Shown: positions 1 through 7,691, counted from the first letter of the stretch. The stretch is 30,203 nucleotides of DNA from Clostridiales bacterium (GCA_019418305.1 DYCA01000004.1:37009-67211); one strand, 5' to 3'. The notes: a model not told the origin generated them from the sequence alone. Numbers and translations are program-made.

Positions 1-70
1 CATCTGTCGTTTACAAAACCATAGAAAGGAGATCCACCACAGCTTTGCCGGAGCATCCCCGCCGACAGCA

Positions 71-108
71 CAAAAACCCGGGCGGCAAGGCGCCGCTCCG
101 GGTTTTTG
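71..108 (-). terminator. Intrinsic terminator of the TRAP operon
   Basis: Arms CAAAAACCCGG (71-81) and CCGGGTTTTTG (98-108) pair perfectly, with a further GC-rich inner stem (GCGGC with GCCGC). Read on the minus strand, the GC stem is followed by a run of five T. It lies 25 bases after the dctM stop codon and so ends the minus-strand operon. Bases 1-70 hold nothing I can assign. Confidence 0.85.
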
Positions 109-132
109 CACAGAAGAGGGGGAAGAAAGGGG

Positions 133-1506
133 TTATTGAGCCACCAGATTGGGCAGCCAGTGGACAATGCCCGGGAACACGGTGACGAGTATAACCACAA
201 AGATGATAATCAGAATAAAGGGGATGACACCGCGGTAAATGTCACTGATTTTGACGCTGTCCGGCACAATGCCCTTGATGTAGAACAGTGCAAAACCGAA
301 CGGCGGGGTCATGAAGCAGGTCTGCAGCATGACCGCAGTGACAGAAACAATCCACAGTCGGTCAAAGCCGAACATATCCATAATCGGCAGGAAGATGGGG
401 AATACGATCATAACGATGCCCAGCCAGTCGATGAACATGCCCATGATAAAGACAATCGCCATCATGATGGCAAATGCGCCCCACTTGCCGATGCCTACGC
501 TTGCAATCCAGTTGGCGATGAGCTGGTCGCCATCCAGCGACATGAAGATGCCGGTGAACGCGCTCGCGCCAAACAGGATGATGAAGACCATCGCAGAGGT
601 CTTGGCGGTATCGATCAGCGAATCGTATAACATCTTCCAGCTGAACTGCTTGTAGAAGACTGCCAGAATCAGCGAGAACAGCGCGCCGACGCCTGCGGCC
701 TCGGTCGGGGTTGCCCAGCCGGTGAAGATCGAACCGAGCACGCCGACGATCAGGATGACCGGCGGAATCAGGTTGATGAGCGAGCCGGACACCCGTTCGC
801 GAAGCGGCATGGCGGCCAGTTCCTCGGCCGTCATGGCCGGACCGTAGTCCGGGTGCAGGTGGCAAATGATAAACACATAGATCATGTAGCACAGCGACAG
901 CACCAGACCGGGTACAATCGCCGCAAAGAAGATTTTGCCCACCGACACGTTGGCGTACGAGCCCATCGACACCAGCATGATCGACGGCGGGATCAGAATG
1001 CCCAGCGAGCCGCCTGCACACACCATGCCGCAGGCCAGGGAGGGCTTATAGCCGCATTTGAGCAGCACCGGAATGGACAGCATGCCCATCGTAACGACAG
1101 ACGCGCCGACGATGCCGGTCGTGGCGGCGAATACGGTCGAAACCACGATAACTGCCAGGCCCAGACCGCCCTTGAGCGGGCCGAGCAGATAACGGATGGA
1201 CAGGAACAGTCCGTCTGCGACCTTGGAGTGGGTCAGGAAGTTCGCCATCAGCACAAACATCGGGATAGCGACCATGGAGTAGCTCTGCATCTGGTCGTAA
1301 ACCTTGGTCATGGCGATGGTGATGCCCGGACCGCCCCAGGCCAGATAGCCGATAATGACGCCCGCGCCGCCCAGCACGAAAGCCAGTTCCTGCCCGGTGA
1401 CAAGTCCGATGATCATCAGGATGAACAGCGCGCCCAGCATGATCGCGGCCAGCTGTGAGGCATCGACACCCGTTCGGGTGACCAGATCAGTCAATAGCTG
1501 CATCAT
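133..1506 (-). CDS. dctM: TRAP transporter large permease subunit DctM
   Basis: The 457-residue, strongly hydrophobic protein matches the usual length of the DctM large subunit, which has about 12 membrane helices and carries the sodium-coupled translocation path of tripartite ATP-independent periplasmic transporters. Recognisable family stretches include SYSMVAIPMFVLMANFL (about residues 75-91), the TTGIVGASV segment (about 130) and the GILIPPSIMLV segment (about 170). The ATG at 1506 overlaps the dctQ stop as ATGA, showing translational coupling to the small permease subunit. It is the last gene of the operon, followed by the terminator at 71-108. The family call is secure; the transported substrate is not visible in this subunit. 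A DctP of keto-acid-like type upstream points to an organic acid. Confidence 0.95.
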   Translation of the reverse strand: MMQLLTDLVTRTGVDASQLAAIMLGALFILMIIGLVTGQELAFVLGGAGVIIGYLAWGGPGITIAMTKVYDQMQSYSMVAIPMFVLMANFLTHSKVADGLFLSIRYLLGPLKGGLGLAVIVVSTVFAATTGIVGASVVTMGMLSIPVLLKCGYKPSLACGMVCAGGSLGILIPPSIMLVSMGSYANVSVGKIFFAAIVPGLVLSLCYMIYVFIICHLHPDYGPAMTAEELAAMPLRERVSGSLINLIPPVILIVGVLGSIFTGWATPTEAAGVGALFSLILAVFYKQFSWKMLYDSLIDTAKTSAMVFIILFGASAFTGIFMSLDGDQLIANWIASVGIGKWGAFAIMMAIVFIMGMFIDWLGIVMIVFPIFLPIMDMFGFDRLWIVSVTAVMLQTCFMTPPFGFALFYIKGIVPDSVKISDIYRGVIPFILIIIFVVILVTVFPGIVHWLPNLVAQ

Positions 1507-2048
1507 GCCGCGTCGCCTCCTTTCTTGGCGTCGCTGCGAGTCTGCAGTGCCTCAGCGATACCGGTTACCTGCTTGAGCATCTCGGAGATACCCTGCAGGG
1601 CCAGCAGCGTCAGGCCGACAAACAGAGCCAGCTTGACCGGCCATGCCGGCGGCGCCCAGACAGAATAGCCGCGCTCGCCCGACAGAAAGGAGCGCAGAAA
1701 AAAGCCCCAGCTTTCGGGTACAAGCACAAATACGAACGGCACCATGAAGATCACATAGGTGATCAGGTGCAGGATGTGCTGCGTCAGCGGCTTGAGCCGC
1801 GCATACAGTACGTCGACCGCGACAAAGGCTTTTTTCTGGAAGCCGTAGGCGCAGACCATGATGATATAGCAGCCGAAGGTCATGCAGATGACATCCATCG
1901 TCCAGATCTGCGGGCTGTGGAACAGACGCCGCAGGATAACCTCGATTACGATGACCGCGAGAATGACCAGAACCGCGAACGAAGATATCCGTCCGATCCA
2001 GTCATTGACGAGGTCGATCACGCCGCTGATGCGTTTGATCACTTTCAT
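1503..2048 (-). CDS. dctQ: TRAP transporter small permease subunit DctQ
   Basis: This 181-residue protein has four predicted membrane segments (about residues 18-40, 50-70, 92-115 and 135-158) and the family-typical stretch around residues 45-75, where an aromatic-rich second helix runs into AYGFQKKAFVAVDVL. DctQ forms the membrane complex with DctM and helps dock the binding protein. The start at 2048 is preceded by GAGGTG with 6 bases of spacing. The stop overlaps the dctM start by four bases. The last 20 residues or so are polar and charged, consistent with a cytoplasmic tail. It is separated from dctP by 62 bases that contain a strong hairpin. Confidence 0.93.
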   Translation of the reverse strand: MKVIKRISGVIDLVNDWIGRISSFAVLVILAVIVIEVILRRLFHSPQIWTMDVICMTFGCYIIMVCAYGFQKKAFVAVDVLYARLKPLTQHILHLITYVIFMVPFVFVLVPESWGFFLRSFLSGERGYSVWAPPAWPVKLALFVGLTLLALQGISEMLKQVTGIAEALQTRSDAKKGGDAA

Positions 2049-2073
2049 ATTTTACACCTCATCTTGCTGTGCT

Positions 2074-2103
2074 CCGTGCACGCTCCATACGGAGCGTGCA
2101 CGG
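2074..2103 (-). other. Intercistronic hairpin between dctP and dctQ
   Basis: A perfect 13-bp stem (arms CCGTGCACGCTCC and GGAGCGTGCACGG) closes on a 4-base loop, directly after the dctP stop. No T run follows on the minus strand, so it is unlikely to be a full terminator. Hairpins in this place in binding-protein operons are known to stabilise the upstream message and keep binding protein in excess over permease; that role here is inferred. Confidence 0.7.
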
Positions 2104-2110
2104 GCGGGGA

Positions 2111-3256
2111 TCATTCTTCGTATTCGTCGTAGTTAAAGCCCCAGCCATAGTCGCCGAGCATGGCGCGGTAGGTATCCGCCTGCTCGCGGTATGCGTTCAT
2201 CGAGCTGTAAACCATGTTGAAGTTCTCGTTGGCAGCCGCTTCCTCCTCGTAGACCTCGCGGCAGGTGTCGCGGATGGTCTGCCAGTCCTCGCTGTTCATC
2301 TCGGTGACGATGCAGTCATCCTCCTCAAGCATCTTCTCGGTGGATTCAAAGTCCATCCACAGATAGCGGGACAGCTGCTCGGCTGTGCAGATCTGCGCAG
2401 CCATCTGGATTGCGTTCTGATATTCCTCCGGCAGCTCATTCCATGCGTCCATGTTGATCATGACGCCGTTAACGCCGCCCGACTGATACCAGGCAGGCGA
2501 ACACCAGTAAGGCGCGACCTCCTGCAGCTTGAGCGAGTCGTCCGAGCACGGGGTGGAGAATTCGCCGCCGTCGATGACGCCGCGCTGCAGCGACTCATAC
2601 AGCTCGGAGGCCGAAACCGTGGTGATATTGATGCCCAATTTTTCAGCCGCACGGCCGGCCATCACGCCGCCGAGGCGGATCTTCATGCTCTTCATGTCCT
2701 CGAGCGAGGTAATCGGCTTGGTCGAGCGGATGCCGGATTCGGCGTGGTTTATCATGATGGGGAAGTACATCATGTTATATTGGCCGTACATGTTCTGGTA
2801 GCAGTCCAGACCACCCGCCTGCGTGATCCAAATGTAGTAGTCCAGGCCGGTGAAGTTGTCCATCGTGGTCGAGAGCAGTTCGAACGCGGTGTCCTTGCCG
2901 CTCCAGTAGCCGCCCCAGTCGCCGCCGCACTGGATTGTGCCGTTCTGCACATAGTCAAACAGCTGGTTGGCTGCACACAGCGCGCCCTCGGGATAGTTGG
3001 TGATTGTGAAGCGCCCATCGGTCAGGTCGCTGACCAGCTCAGAAAAGCGCTCGTCGCAGGTGAAGTGAATATTACCGTCCCCCCAGGTAGAACCCATCTT
3101 CCAGGTGACAACCGGCAGATCGCTGCTGCCTCCGGCGACCGCATTGGCGTTGGCCGCATCCATCATACCGCTGTCTGCCGTGCCGCAGCCGGTCAGACTG
3201 AGCATCGCGCCCAGTGAGCCGCAAAGCAGGCCGGCCATCAGTCTTTTAACTTTCAT
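2111..3256 (-). CDS. dctP: TRAP transporter solute-binding lipoprotein DctP
   Basis: The 381-residue protein starts with a lipoprotein signal peptide ending in LTGC (Cys24), then a Ser/Ala/Asn-rich linker and a DctP fold. The family segment SLEDMKSMKIRLGG (about 184-197) carries the arginine (Arg194) that binds the carboxylate of ligands in TRAP receptors, and RGVIDGGEF follows at about 225. The pattern around DDSLKLQEVAPYW (about 240) resembles the TakP branch, whose members bind 2-oxo acids and related hydroxy acids, so an organic acid ligand is inferred. AAGGAGG lies 7 bases before the ATG at 3256. It delivers substrate to the DctQ/DctM encoded next. The acidic C-terminus (EYEE) is ordinary for the family. 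Confidence 0.93.
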   Translation of the reverse strand: MKVKRLMAGLLCGSLGAMLSLTGCGTADSGMMDAANANAVAGGSSDLPVVTWKMGSTWGDGNIHFTCDERFSELVSDLTDGRFTITNYPEGALCAANQLFDYVQNGTIQCGGDWGGYWSGKDTAFELLSTTMDNFTGLDYYIWITQAGGLDCYQNMYGQYNMMYFPIMINHAESGIRSTKPITSLEDMKSMKIRLGGVMAGRAAEKLGINITTVSASELYESLQRGVIDGGEFSTPCSDDSLKLQEVAPYWCSPAWYQSGGVNGVMINMDAWNELPEEYQNAIQMAAQICTAEQLSRYLWMDFESTEKMLEEDDCIVTEMNSEDWQTIRDTCREVYEEEAAANENFNMVYSSMNAYREQADTYRAMLGDYGWGFNYDEYEE

Positions 3257-3288
3257 GAAAAAGCCTCCTTGTATCTTTTTTCTATCGC

Positions 3289-3312
3289 AAAGCGCCGCCC
3301 CTTGGGCGCTTT
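3289..3312 (-). other. Hairpin between the two TRAP binding-protein genes
   Basis: An 8-bp perfect inverted repeat (AAAGCGCC / GGCGCTTT, 8-base loop) lies in the 89-base gap between the divergent TRAP lipoprotein and dctP. No T run follows on the minus strand. It may set relative transcript levels or protect the 3' end of the upstream message. Its function is not shown by the sequence. Confidence 0.5.
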
Positions 3313-3345
3313 CGACCGGGAGAAAAAAGAAGAGGAGGCGGCATC

Positions 3346-4353
3346 TCAGTCTGCGGGGTCGGCCAATTCGCCGACTGCCTCGACCACGCGCTGCTGTTCG
3401 GGCGTCAGCCGGTCATAGAGCGGCTGCGCAGCTTCGCGGAAGCGGGCGGTCTGCTCCTCGTCGAGCAGCGCCATATAGCAGCCGCTGCGCGAGGCGTGCA
3501 GCATAGCGCGGACCTCGGCGTTGAGCCAGTGGTCGCGCTGCCACGCGGCGGCTTCAACCGCACAGTCGCGCAGCATGGCACGCTCCTCTTCGGTAAAATC
3601 CTGCCATGTGCTGGAAGATGCAATCAGCACATCGGCATTATAGGTGTGTCTGTCATAGGTCCAGTAGGGCGCGAGCTTGTAGTACCCGCTGTCGACATAG
3701 GTCGGCAGATTGTCCTCGGCCCCGTCGATCTGGCCGGCGCGCAGCGCCAGCGCAAACTGTTCGCGCGCCAGCGGCACGGCAACCGCACCCCATTGCTCAA
3801 CCAGTAGGTCCATTTCGCTGGAGGCACCTGTGCCCAGCCGCAGACCCTGTAAATCGTCCAGAGAGGACAGCGGTCGGTCGGTGGTGAAAAAGCAGCGGTA
3901 GCCCGCGTAGAAATAGGTCATGCCAACCAGCCCTGATTGAGAGAGCGAGTCCAGCGCCTGCTGTCCGACCGTGCCGTCGAGTACGCGGAACAGATGCTCG
4001 TCCGAGGTGTACAGATAGGGCATCTGCAGTGCGGTCAGCAGCGGCGCGTACTGCGCTGCCGCGCTGACGGTCGTGCGGACAAAGTCCACCCCGCCATAGA
4101 CGCGTTGGGTAAGCGCCTCGTCATCACTGCCCAGTTCGTTGTCAAACACCGGTTCGATGACGATGCTGCCGTCCGAAGCCTGCTCGACCAGATCGCAGAA
4201 GCGCTGGCAGGCCTGATTGGTCACATAGGTTGCGCTCTGGCTGCTTGCCAGCCGGTAGCGCCGTACCGGGGATTGGACGGCTGCAGCGCAGCTGCTCAGC
4301 AGCAGTGCTGCGGCCAGTGCCGCCAGCACGACGAAATGAATGTATTTTTTCAT
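3346..4353 (-). CDS. Divergent TRAP-type binding lipoprotein, possible co-sensor
   Basis: This 335-residue protein has a lipoprotein signal (LSSC, Cys22) and a DctP-type fold: SLDDLQGLRLG at about 164-174, then REQFALALRAGQIDGAEDN. In the segment where DctP proteins read KxR, this protein reads RLG, so Gly174 sits where the carboxylate-binding arginine is expected; the adjacent dctP keeps that Arg. Translation is taken from the ATG at 4353, with GAGG 9 bases upstream; a longer TTG start at 4368 would overlap this ribosome site. The gene lies between the two-component genes and dctPQM. Either it binds a different ligand for the shared permease, or it presents ligand to the sensor kinase. TRAP binding proteins acting as kinase co-sensors are known in other bacteria; this assignment is inference. 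Confidence 0.85.
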   Translation of the reverse strand: MKKYIHFVVLAALAAALLLSSCAAAVQSPVRRYRLASSQSATYVTNQACQRFCDLVEQASDGSIVIEPVFDNELGSDDEALTQRVYGGVDFVRTTVSAAAQYAPLLTALQMPYLYTSDEHLFRVLDGTVGQQALDSLSQSGLVGMTYFYAGYRCFFTTDRPLSSLDDLQGLRLGTGASSEMDLLVEQWGAVAVPLAREQFALALRAGQIDGAEDNLPTYVDSGYYKLAPYWTYDRHTYNADVLIASSSTWQDFTEEERAMLRDCAVEAAAWQRDHWLNAEVRAMLHASRSGCYMALLDEEQTARFREAAQPLYDRLTPEQQRVVEAVGELADPAD

Positions 4354-4392
4354 CGTTTCCAACCTCAATTATACCGGCGGGGTGTGCGCCAG

Positions 4393-4421
4393 CCTATCGG
4401 AAAAAATTGCGCTCCGGTAGG
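4393..4421. repeat. Imperfect inverted repeat upstream of the TRAP-type lipoprotein gene
   Basis: Arms CCTATCGGA (4393-4401) and TCCGGTAGG (4413-4421) pair over 9 positions with one mismatch or wobble. It sits between a possible promoter and the lipoprotein start. It may be an operator for the AraC-type regulator encoded just upstream, or an RNA hairpin. There is no direct support for either. Confidence 0.35.
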
Positions 4422-4423
4422 CA

Positions 4424-4453
4424 ATATTATGACCGCCGCCAAATAGAATGCAA
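4424..4453 (-). promoter_or_regulatory. Possible internal promoter for the lipoprotein-dctPQM genes
   Basis: On the minus strand a weak -35 (TTGCAT) is followed after 18 bases by a -10 of TAATAT. The 124-base gap between the response regulator and the lipoprotein gene is long enough for a regulated internal promoter. A poor -35 would fit activation by the adjacent AraC-type regulator. Confidence 0.4.
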
Positions 4454-4477
4454 GAATTTAGTGCGTTTTGCACAAAA

Positions 4478-5191
4478 TCAGTGATTGCGGTATTCTGTCG
4501 GGGTGACGCCGACGTGACGTTTGAACACCTTGGAGAAATAACCCGCGTCCGCGTAGCCTACGCGCGGGGCGATTTCTCGCACCGGGATCTCGGTCTCCTC
4601 AAGCAGGCGAACAGCTTGCCGGATGCGATAGGCCGTCAGGTATTCGACAAAGGTCTGGTTGTAGGCGGTGCGGAAAAACCGCGAAAAATAAAACGAGCTC
4701 ATGCCCATGGCCTCGGCCGCTTGTTCCAGTGAAACATCCTGCATGTAGTGATGCGCAAGCCAGACGGAAAACTGGGCGCAGAATGGGTTTTCGGTCTCGT
4801 CCGGCTGCTCGGCGATTTGCTCGGGTAGATGAAGCGTGCGCCGCAGGCAGGCGTTGACCTGCGCGCGGTCGAACGGCTTGAGCAGATAGTCGGTACCGCC
4901 CGCTCGCATGGCGCCGACCGCGTAATCGAAACGGTCGAACGCGGTCAGAAAGATGATGGGGATCTCCGGCTGGGTTTTGTGCAGAATGGAGGCTGCATCC
5001 AGCCCATTCATGACGGGCATCTCAATATCCATGAAAATCAGCGCGGGCTGGATCTGTCGAGCGCGCTCGACGGCCTCGCGGCCGTTGCTCACGCCCTCGA
5101 TCAGTGCATCCTCTCCCAGACGGCGGCGCAGATGACCAGTCAGAGTTTGCAGGCTGAGCGGCTCGTCCTCAGCAATTAGGATTTTAATCAT
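4478..5191 (-). CDS. AraC-type (YesN-like) response regulator
   Basis: This 237-residue protein has a receiver domain (acidic pair Glu8-Asp9, phospho-acceptor Asp55 in FMDIEMP, LTAF near 82-85, conserved Lys105 in LLKPF). A linker leads into a C-terminal AraC-type double helix-turn-helix (about 135-237), including the family signature ending in VGYADAGYFSKVFKRHVGVTPTEYR. It is the cytoplasmic output partner of the kinase encoded immediately upstream. Its ATG at 5191 overlaps the kinase stop as ATGA, which decides the start; a longer open frame upstream is only the kinase gene read in another frame. The likely targets are the adjacent TRAP genes. In YesMN-type pairs the regulator usually activates uptake genes next to it. 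Confidence 0.93.
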   Translation of the reverse strand: MIKILIAEDEPLSLQTLTGHLRRRLGEDALIEGVSNGREAVERARQIQPALIFMDIEMPVMNGLDAASILHKTQPEIPIIFLTAFDRFDYAVGAMRAGGTDYLLKPFDRAQVNACLRRTLHLPEQIAEQPDETENPFCAQFSVWLAHHYMQDVSLEQAAEAMGMSSFYFSRFFRTAYNQTFVEYLTAYRIRQAVRLLEETEIPVREIAPRVGYADAGYFSKVFKRHVGVTPTEYRNH

Positions 5192-6660
5192 GCGCGGTTT
5201 TCCTCCTTTGGCATGGGCAGGGTCAGGCGGGCGGTCGTACCCAGACCGTGCAGGCTGTACAGACGGAACGAGCCGCCGGTCAGCTGAACGCGGCTGGCGA
5301 TGTTGTGCAGACCGATTGAGCGCCGGCCGGTTGCGGCGGGCGGGTTGTTGCCGGTGCATGTAAAACCGCCGCCGTTATCGGTTACTTGAATGCGGCAGTA
5401 CGCGCCGTCGGCGCTGGTGACGATGCGAATGCGTCCGCCCGCGCTGCGGGTGCGCATGCCATGTACGATAGCGTTTTCGACCAGCGGCTGCAGAATGAAC
5501 TTGGGTACGCGCAGCATGTCGCAGCGGTTGTCGCAGTCCATCTCAAACGAAATGCGTTCGCCAAAGCGCAGCTCCTGCAGCGAGATATAGTCGCGCAGCA
5601 GCGCCAGCTCACGCGCGAGCGGCACCATGCTCTCGTCGGTTTCGAGTGTATAGCGGAAAAAAATGGCCAGACGCACGACCATGTCGCCCGTCACAGTCGC
5701 GCGCTCGATCTGCGCCATGCTGGCCACGCTCTGCAGTGTGTTGAACAGGAAATGCGGGTTAATTTGGCTTTGCAGCTGAGCGAAGCGGCTCTGCTCAACC
5801 AGTTGACGCAGGTGGGCTGCTTCGGCTTCCTGCTGACGCAGCGATTTTTCCAGTGCGGCTTCGCTTTCCAATGCGTGAATGGTCTGTGCAATTTGGTGCT
5901 TCATGTGGTTGAACGAGGCGGCAAGCACGCCGATTTCGTCCGAGGAGGGGTGCACAAAGTCGTCGATGCCGTATTCACCGTCGGCTACGCGGCGTGCCGC
6001 CTGACTGATCTGCCGCACAGGCAGGATCAGGCTGCGAATCAGGTATAATACGAGCAGCGCGAACACGATACAGCCCAGCGCTGCCACGACCGACAGCACG
6101 ATATTCTGGTCGGCGAATTTCTGGCCGAGATCCAGGTAGCGGTTCCGTCCCTCGAGCAGTACCGCGTCCATCAACGTGTCGGCATAGCTGTACAGATACG
6201 CGCTCTGCTGCTGCAGTTGGGAGAAGGCTGTCGCGTCAAAAATGCCTGCGGCAAAATCGTCGAGGAATTGCTGCTGCCGTTCTTGCAGGCTGTTCATCGC
6301 GCGGCCGATTACCTGCTTGAGCAGGTCGATTTGCGCATTGTCTGTGGTCTGCGTGGGAGCTAGCGTCTGCCACGCGGTGGAAGTTGCCTCGCAGGCGGCG
6401 GTGTATTCGTCGACCGCTTTGGCGTTCGCCGCGGCAAAGGGCAGTGCGTCGAGCAGCTCGCTTTCGGTGCGCAGCGCGTTGGCGTAATCAATGCAGCCTG
6501 CGTATTCGGACAGGATCCGGTCGGTTTCCAGCCGGTAGGCGCTGAATTCGAAAATCAGAATGCCAACCGCGATCAGGATTGGCACGACAAAGGTACAGCA
6601 TAATGCGACGGCCTTGTAATGAATGGACATATTCGCCCAGTGCCGTCTCAACAGAGTCAT
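5188..6660 (-). CDS. LytS/YesM-type sensor histidine kinase
   Basis: This 490-residue membrane kinase has TM1 at about 16-40, an extracytoplasmic domain of about 145 residues, TM2 at about 187-210 and a HAMP linker (about 211-262). Next come a coiled segment, the His_kinase box with phospho-acceptor His303 in NPHFLFN, and a HATPase domain (N-box Asn396 in PLVENAIVHG, G1 box DNGGGF at 428-433, GLHN at 450). The start is taken at 6660, where AGGTGG lies about 8 bases upstream, rather than a longer open frame. It is the first gene of the TRAP operon, so it probably senses the transported acid, perhaps through the divergent binding lipoprotein. The sensor domain has no family I recognise. Confidence 0.92.
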   Translation of the reverse strand: MTLLRRHWANMSIHYKAVALCCTFVVPILIAVGILIFEFSAYRLETDRILSEYAGCIDYANALRTESELLDALPFAAANAKAVDEYTAACEATSTAWQTLAPTQTTDNAQIDLLKQVIGRAMNSLQERQQQFLDDFAAGIFDATAFSQLQQQSAYLYSYADTLMDAVLLEGRNRYLDLGQKFADQNIVLSVVAALGCIVFALLVLYLIRSLILPVRQISQAARRVADGEYGIDDFVHPSSDEIGVLAASFNHMKHQIAQTIHALESEAALEKSLRQQEAEAAHLRQLVEQSRFAQLQSQINPHFLFNTLQSVASMAQIERATVTGDMVVRLAIFFRYTLETDESMVPLARELALLRDYISLQELRFGERISFEMDCDNRCDMLRVPKFILQPLVENAIVHGMRTRSAGGRIRIVTSADGAYCRIQVTDNGGGFTCTGNNPPAATGRRSIGLHNIASRVQLTGGSFRLYSLHGLGTTARLTLPMPKEENRA

Positions 6661-6729
6661 AAGACTTCCCACCTTTTTTGCTGCTTGCCGCAGCTGTCTT
6701 TTAACAGCCGCGGATGCGCGATTACTGGT

Positions 6730-6758
6730 ATTATACTCCTGCGAGAAAAACAGAACAA
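6730..6758 (-). promoter_or_regulatory. Promoter of the kinase/TRAP operon
   Basis: On the minus strand TTGTTC is followed after 17 bases by a perfect TATAAT (+ strand 6730-6735). The start of transcription would lie about 60 bases before the kinase start codon. The -35 is weak, so activation is likely. Confidence 0.6.
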
Positions 6759-6849
6759 GAGTGAAAGCAGCGGCGCGGAGCAAGCCGCGGTATCTTTTCG
6801 AGTATGCTGTTTTCGCAATACAGTGGTTGCTGAGTTGGGCTTAGAATGG

Positions 6850-6869
6850 TACACTGATAAATCAGTGTA
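6850..6869. promoter_or_regulatory. 20-bp palindrome, candidate operator
   Basis: Arms TACACTGAT (6850-6858) and ATCAGTGTA (6861-6869) are perfectly complementary around a 2-base AA centre. The short centre argues for a dimeric DNA-binding protein rather than an RNA hairpin. It lies about 90 bases upstream of the kinase promoter and downstream of the marR terminator. I cannot name the regulator. Confidence 0.6.
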
Positions 6870-6888
6870 GCCTTGAAGCCGTGTTCCG

Positions 6889-6928
6889 GCAAAAAGAAAG
6901 CGTTGCAGAACGATACATTCTGCAACGC
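6889..6928 (-). terminator. Terminator of marR
   Basis: The perfect 11-bp stem GCGTTGCAGAA (6900-6910) / TTCTGCAACGC (6918-6928) is followed on the minus strand by TTTCTTTTTG. The plus-strand side is also T-rich (CTTCTTTTGTTT), so it may act in both directions. Confidence 0.8.
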
Positions 6929-6941
6929 CTTCTTTTGTTTC

Positions 6942-6974
6942 GTTTGCGATTATAAAGCGACATGAATCGCAAAC
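6942..6974. repeat. Inverted repeat just after marR
   Basis: Ten perfect base pairs (GTTTGCGATT / AATCGCAAAC) enclose 13 bases, starting 9 bases after the marR stop codon. No T run follows in the marR direction. It stands in tandem with the marR terminator and could be an RNA 3'-end structure or a protein site. Confidence 0.5.
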
Positions 6975-6983
6975 TTAAATTGC

Positions 6984-7427
6984 TCATGTGTCCGCCAGAG
7001 TCTCTTCCATGCTATGCCATAGCTTCTCCATGATATCCACCAGCGCGTTTTGTTCTTCGCTTGACAGCTTTCTGAACGCGGATAACTCCACATTTCGCAT
7101 CGTTCGGCCAATGCGGCGTCCGGAAGCACGGCCGTCTTCGGTTAAAGTGATCATACGGCTGCGGCGATCGTTTTCTGCAATGCTGCGGCTGACCAGACCG
7201 CGCTGCTCCAAGCTGTCCACCACACTGGTGACCGTTTGGCGGGACAGATGCAGCTCCCGGCTCAATTCGTTCTGCGTCATGGGTGTGCGATGCTTGTACA
7301 GCAAGGTCAGAATATTCATGATGTTGGAGGTCACACCACAGGAAGCCGCTATCTGATCGTAGGCGGCATCTATCCCTCTCCAACTTTTGTAATATCGTTC
7401 AAATAAATCGTTTTCCCAACGCTCCAT
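6984..7427 (-). CDS. MarR-family transcriptional regulator
   Basis: This 147-residue protein has the winged-helix layout of MarR repressors: the recognition region QNELSRELHLSRQTVTSVVDSLEQRG (about 53-78), the wing with the hallmark DRRSR (about 87-91) and ITLTEDGR, flanked by dimerisation helices. An ATG at 7427 is preceded by a GTG at 7430; AGGTG lies 7 to 10 bases upstream of either, so the exact start is uncertain by one codon. It is divergent from the acyl-CoA dehydrogenase operon, with both promoters inside the 264-base gap. The simplest reading is repression of that operon, relieved by the substrate or its CoA ester, as in MarR regulators of aromatic-acid operons. The ligand is unknown. 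Confidence 0.92.
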   Translation of the reverse strand: MERWENDLFERYYKSWRGIDAAYDQIAASCGVTSNIMNILTLLYKHRTPMTQNELSRELHLSRQTVTSVVDSLEQRGLVSRSIAENDRRSRMITLTEDGRASGRRIGRTMRNVELSAFRKLSSEEQNALVDIMEKLWHSMEETLADT

Positions 7428-7469
7428 CACAGTTTCACACCTTATATTGTTTAATAGATCCTTTTATTT

Positions 7470-7499
7470 ATTATACGCTAATTATGATATTCCAGTCAA
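7470..7499 (-). promoter_or_regulatory. Promoter of marR
   Basis: On the minus strand TTGACT (7494-7499) and TATAAT (7470-7475) are separated by 18 bases. This is close to the housekeeping consensus. Confidence 0.75.
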
Positions 7500-7577
7500 T
7501 ACCATAAGCATACAGAACAAAAACGGGGCTGGTTTTCTAGTCAAGTATACAAAATAAATAAATAATGATAAAACCGC

Positions 7578-7605
7578 TTGATTTTTTTGGGCTAAGTTAT
7601 ATAAT
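7578..7605 (+). promoter_or_regulatory. Promoter of the acyl-CoA dehydrogenase/CoA-transferase/BCCT operon
   Basis: TTGATT (7578-7583), a 16-base spacer and a perfect TATAAT (7600-7605) lie 86 bases before the first start codon. The surrounding region is AT-rich. Confidence 0.75.
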
Positions 7606-7611
7606 TGAATT

Positions 7612-7640
7612 ATCCGATATCAGACAAACCGAAATCGGAT
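7612..7640. promoter_or_regulatory. Inverted repeat over the predicted transcription start, candidate MarR operator
   Basis: Arms ATCCGAT (7612-7618) and ATCGGAT (7634-7640) are perfectly complementary, with centres 22 bp apart, about two helical turns. The position just after the -10 element suits a repressor site. Binding by the adjacent MarR protein is inferred. Confidence 0.45.
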
Positions 7641-7691
7641 TGACTGGGTAAGGACAATCAAATTTCGAACAAAGAGAAAGGGAGCATTAGA

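Larger units (their letters stand above)
6661..6983. other. Intergenic region between the TRAP operon and marR
   Basis: These 323 bases carry, from left to right, the leader of the kinase gene, its probable promoter (6730-6758), about 90 bases with nothing I can assign, a 20-bp palindrome (6850-6869), the marR terminator (6889-6928) and a second inverted repeat (6942-6974). Short open frames here lack ribosome sites and look spurious. Confidence 0.6.

Noticed and set aside
2069..3217. 382-residue open frame antisense to dctP
   Set aside because: Shadow of a well-supported lipoprotein gene; composition is unlike a real protein and it has no plausible start context.
4368..4373. Perfect TATAAT on the minus strand just before the TRAP-type lipoprotein gene
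   Set aside because: Transcription from it would start inside or after the ribosome-binding site, and there is no -35 at the right distance.
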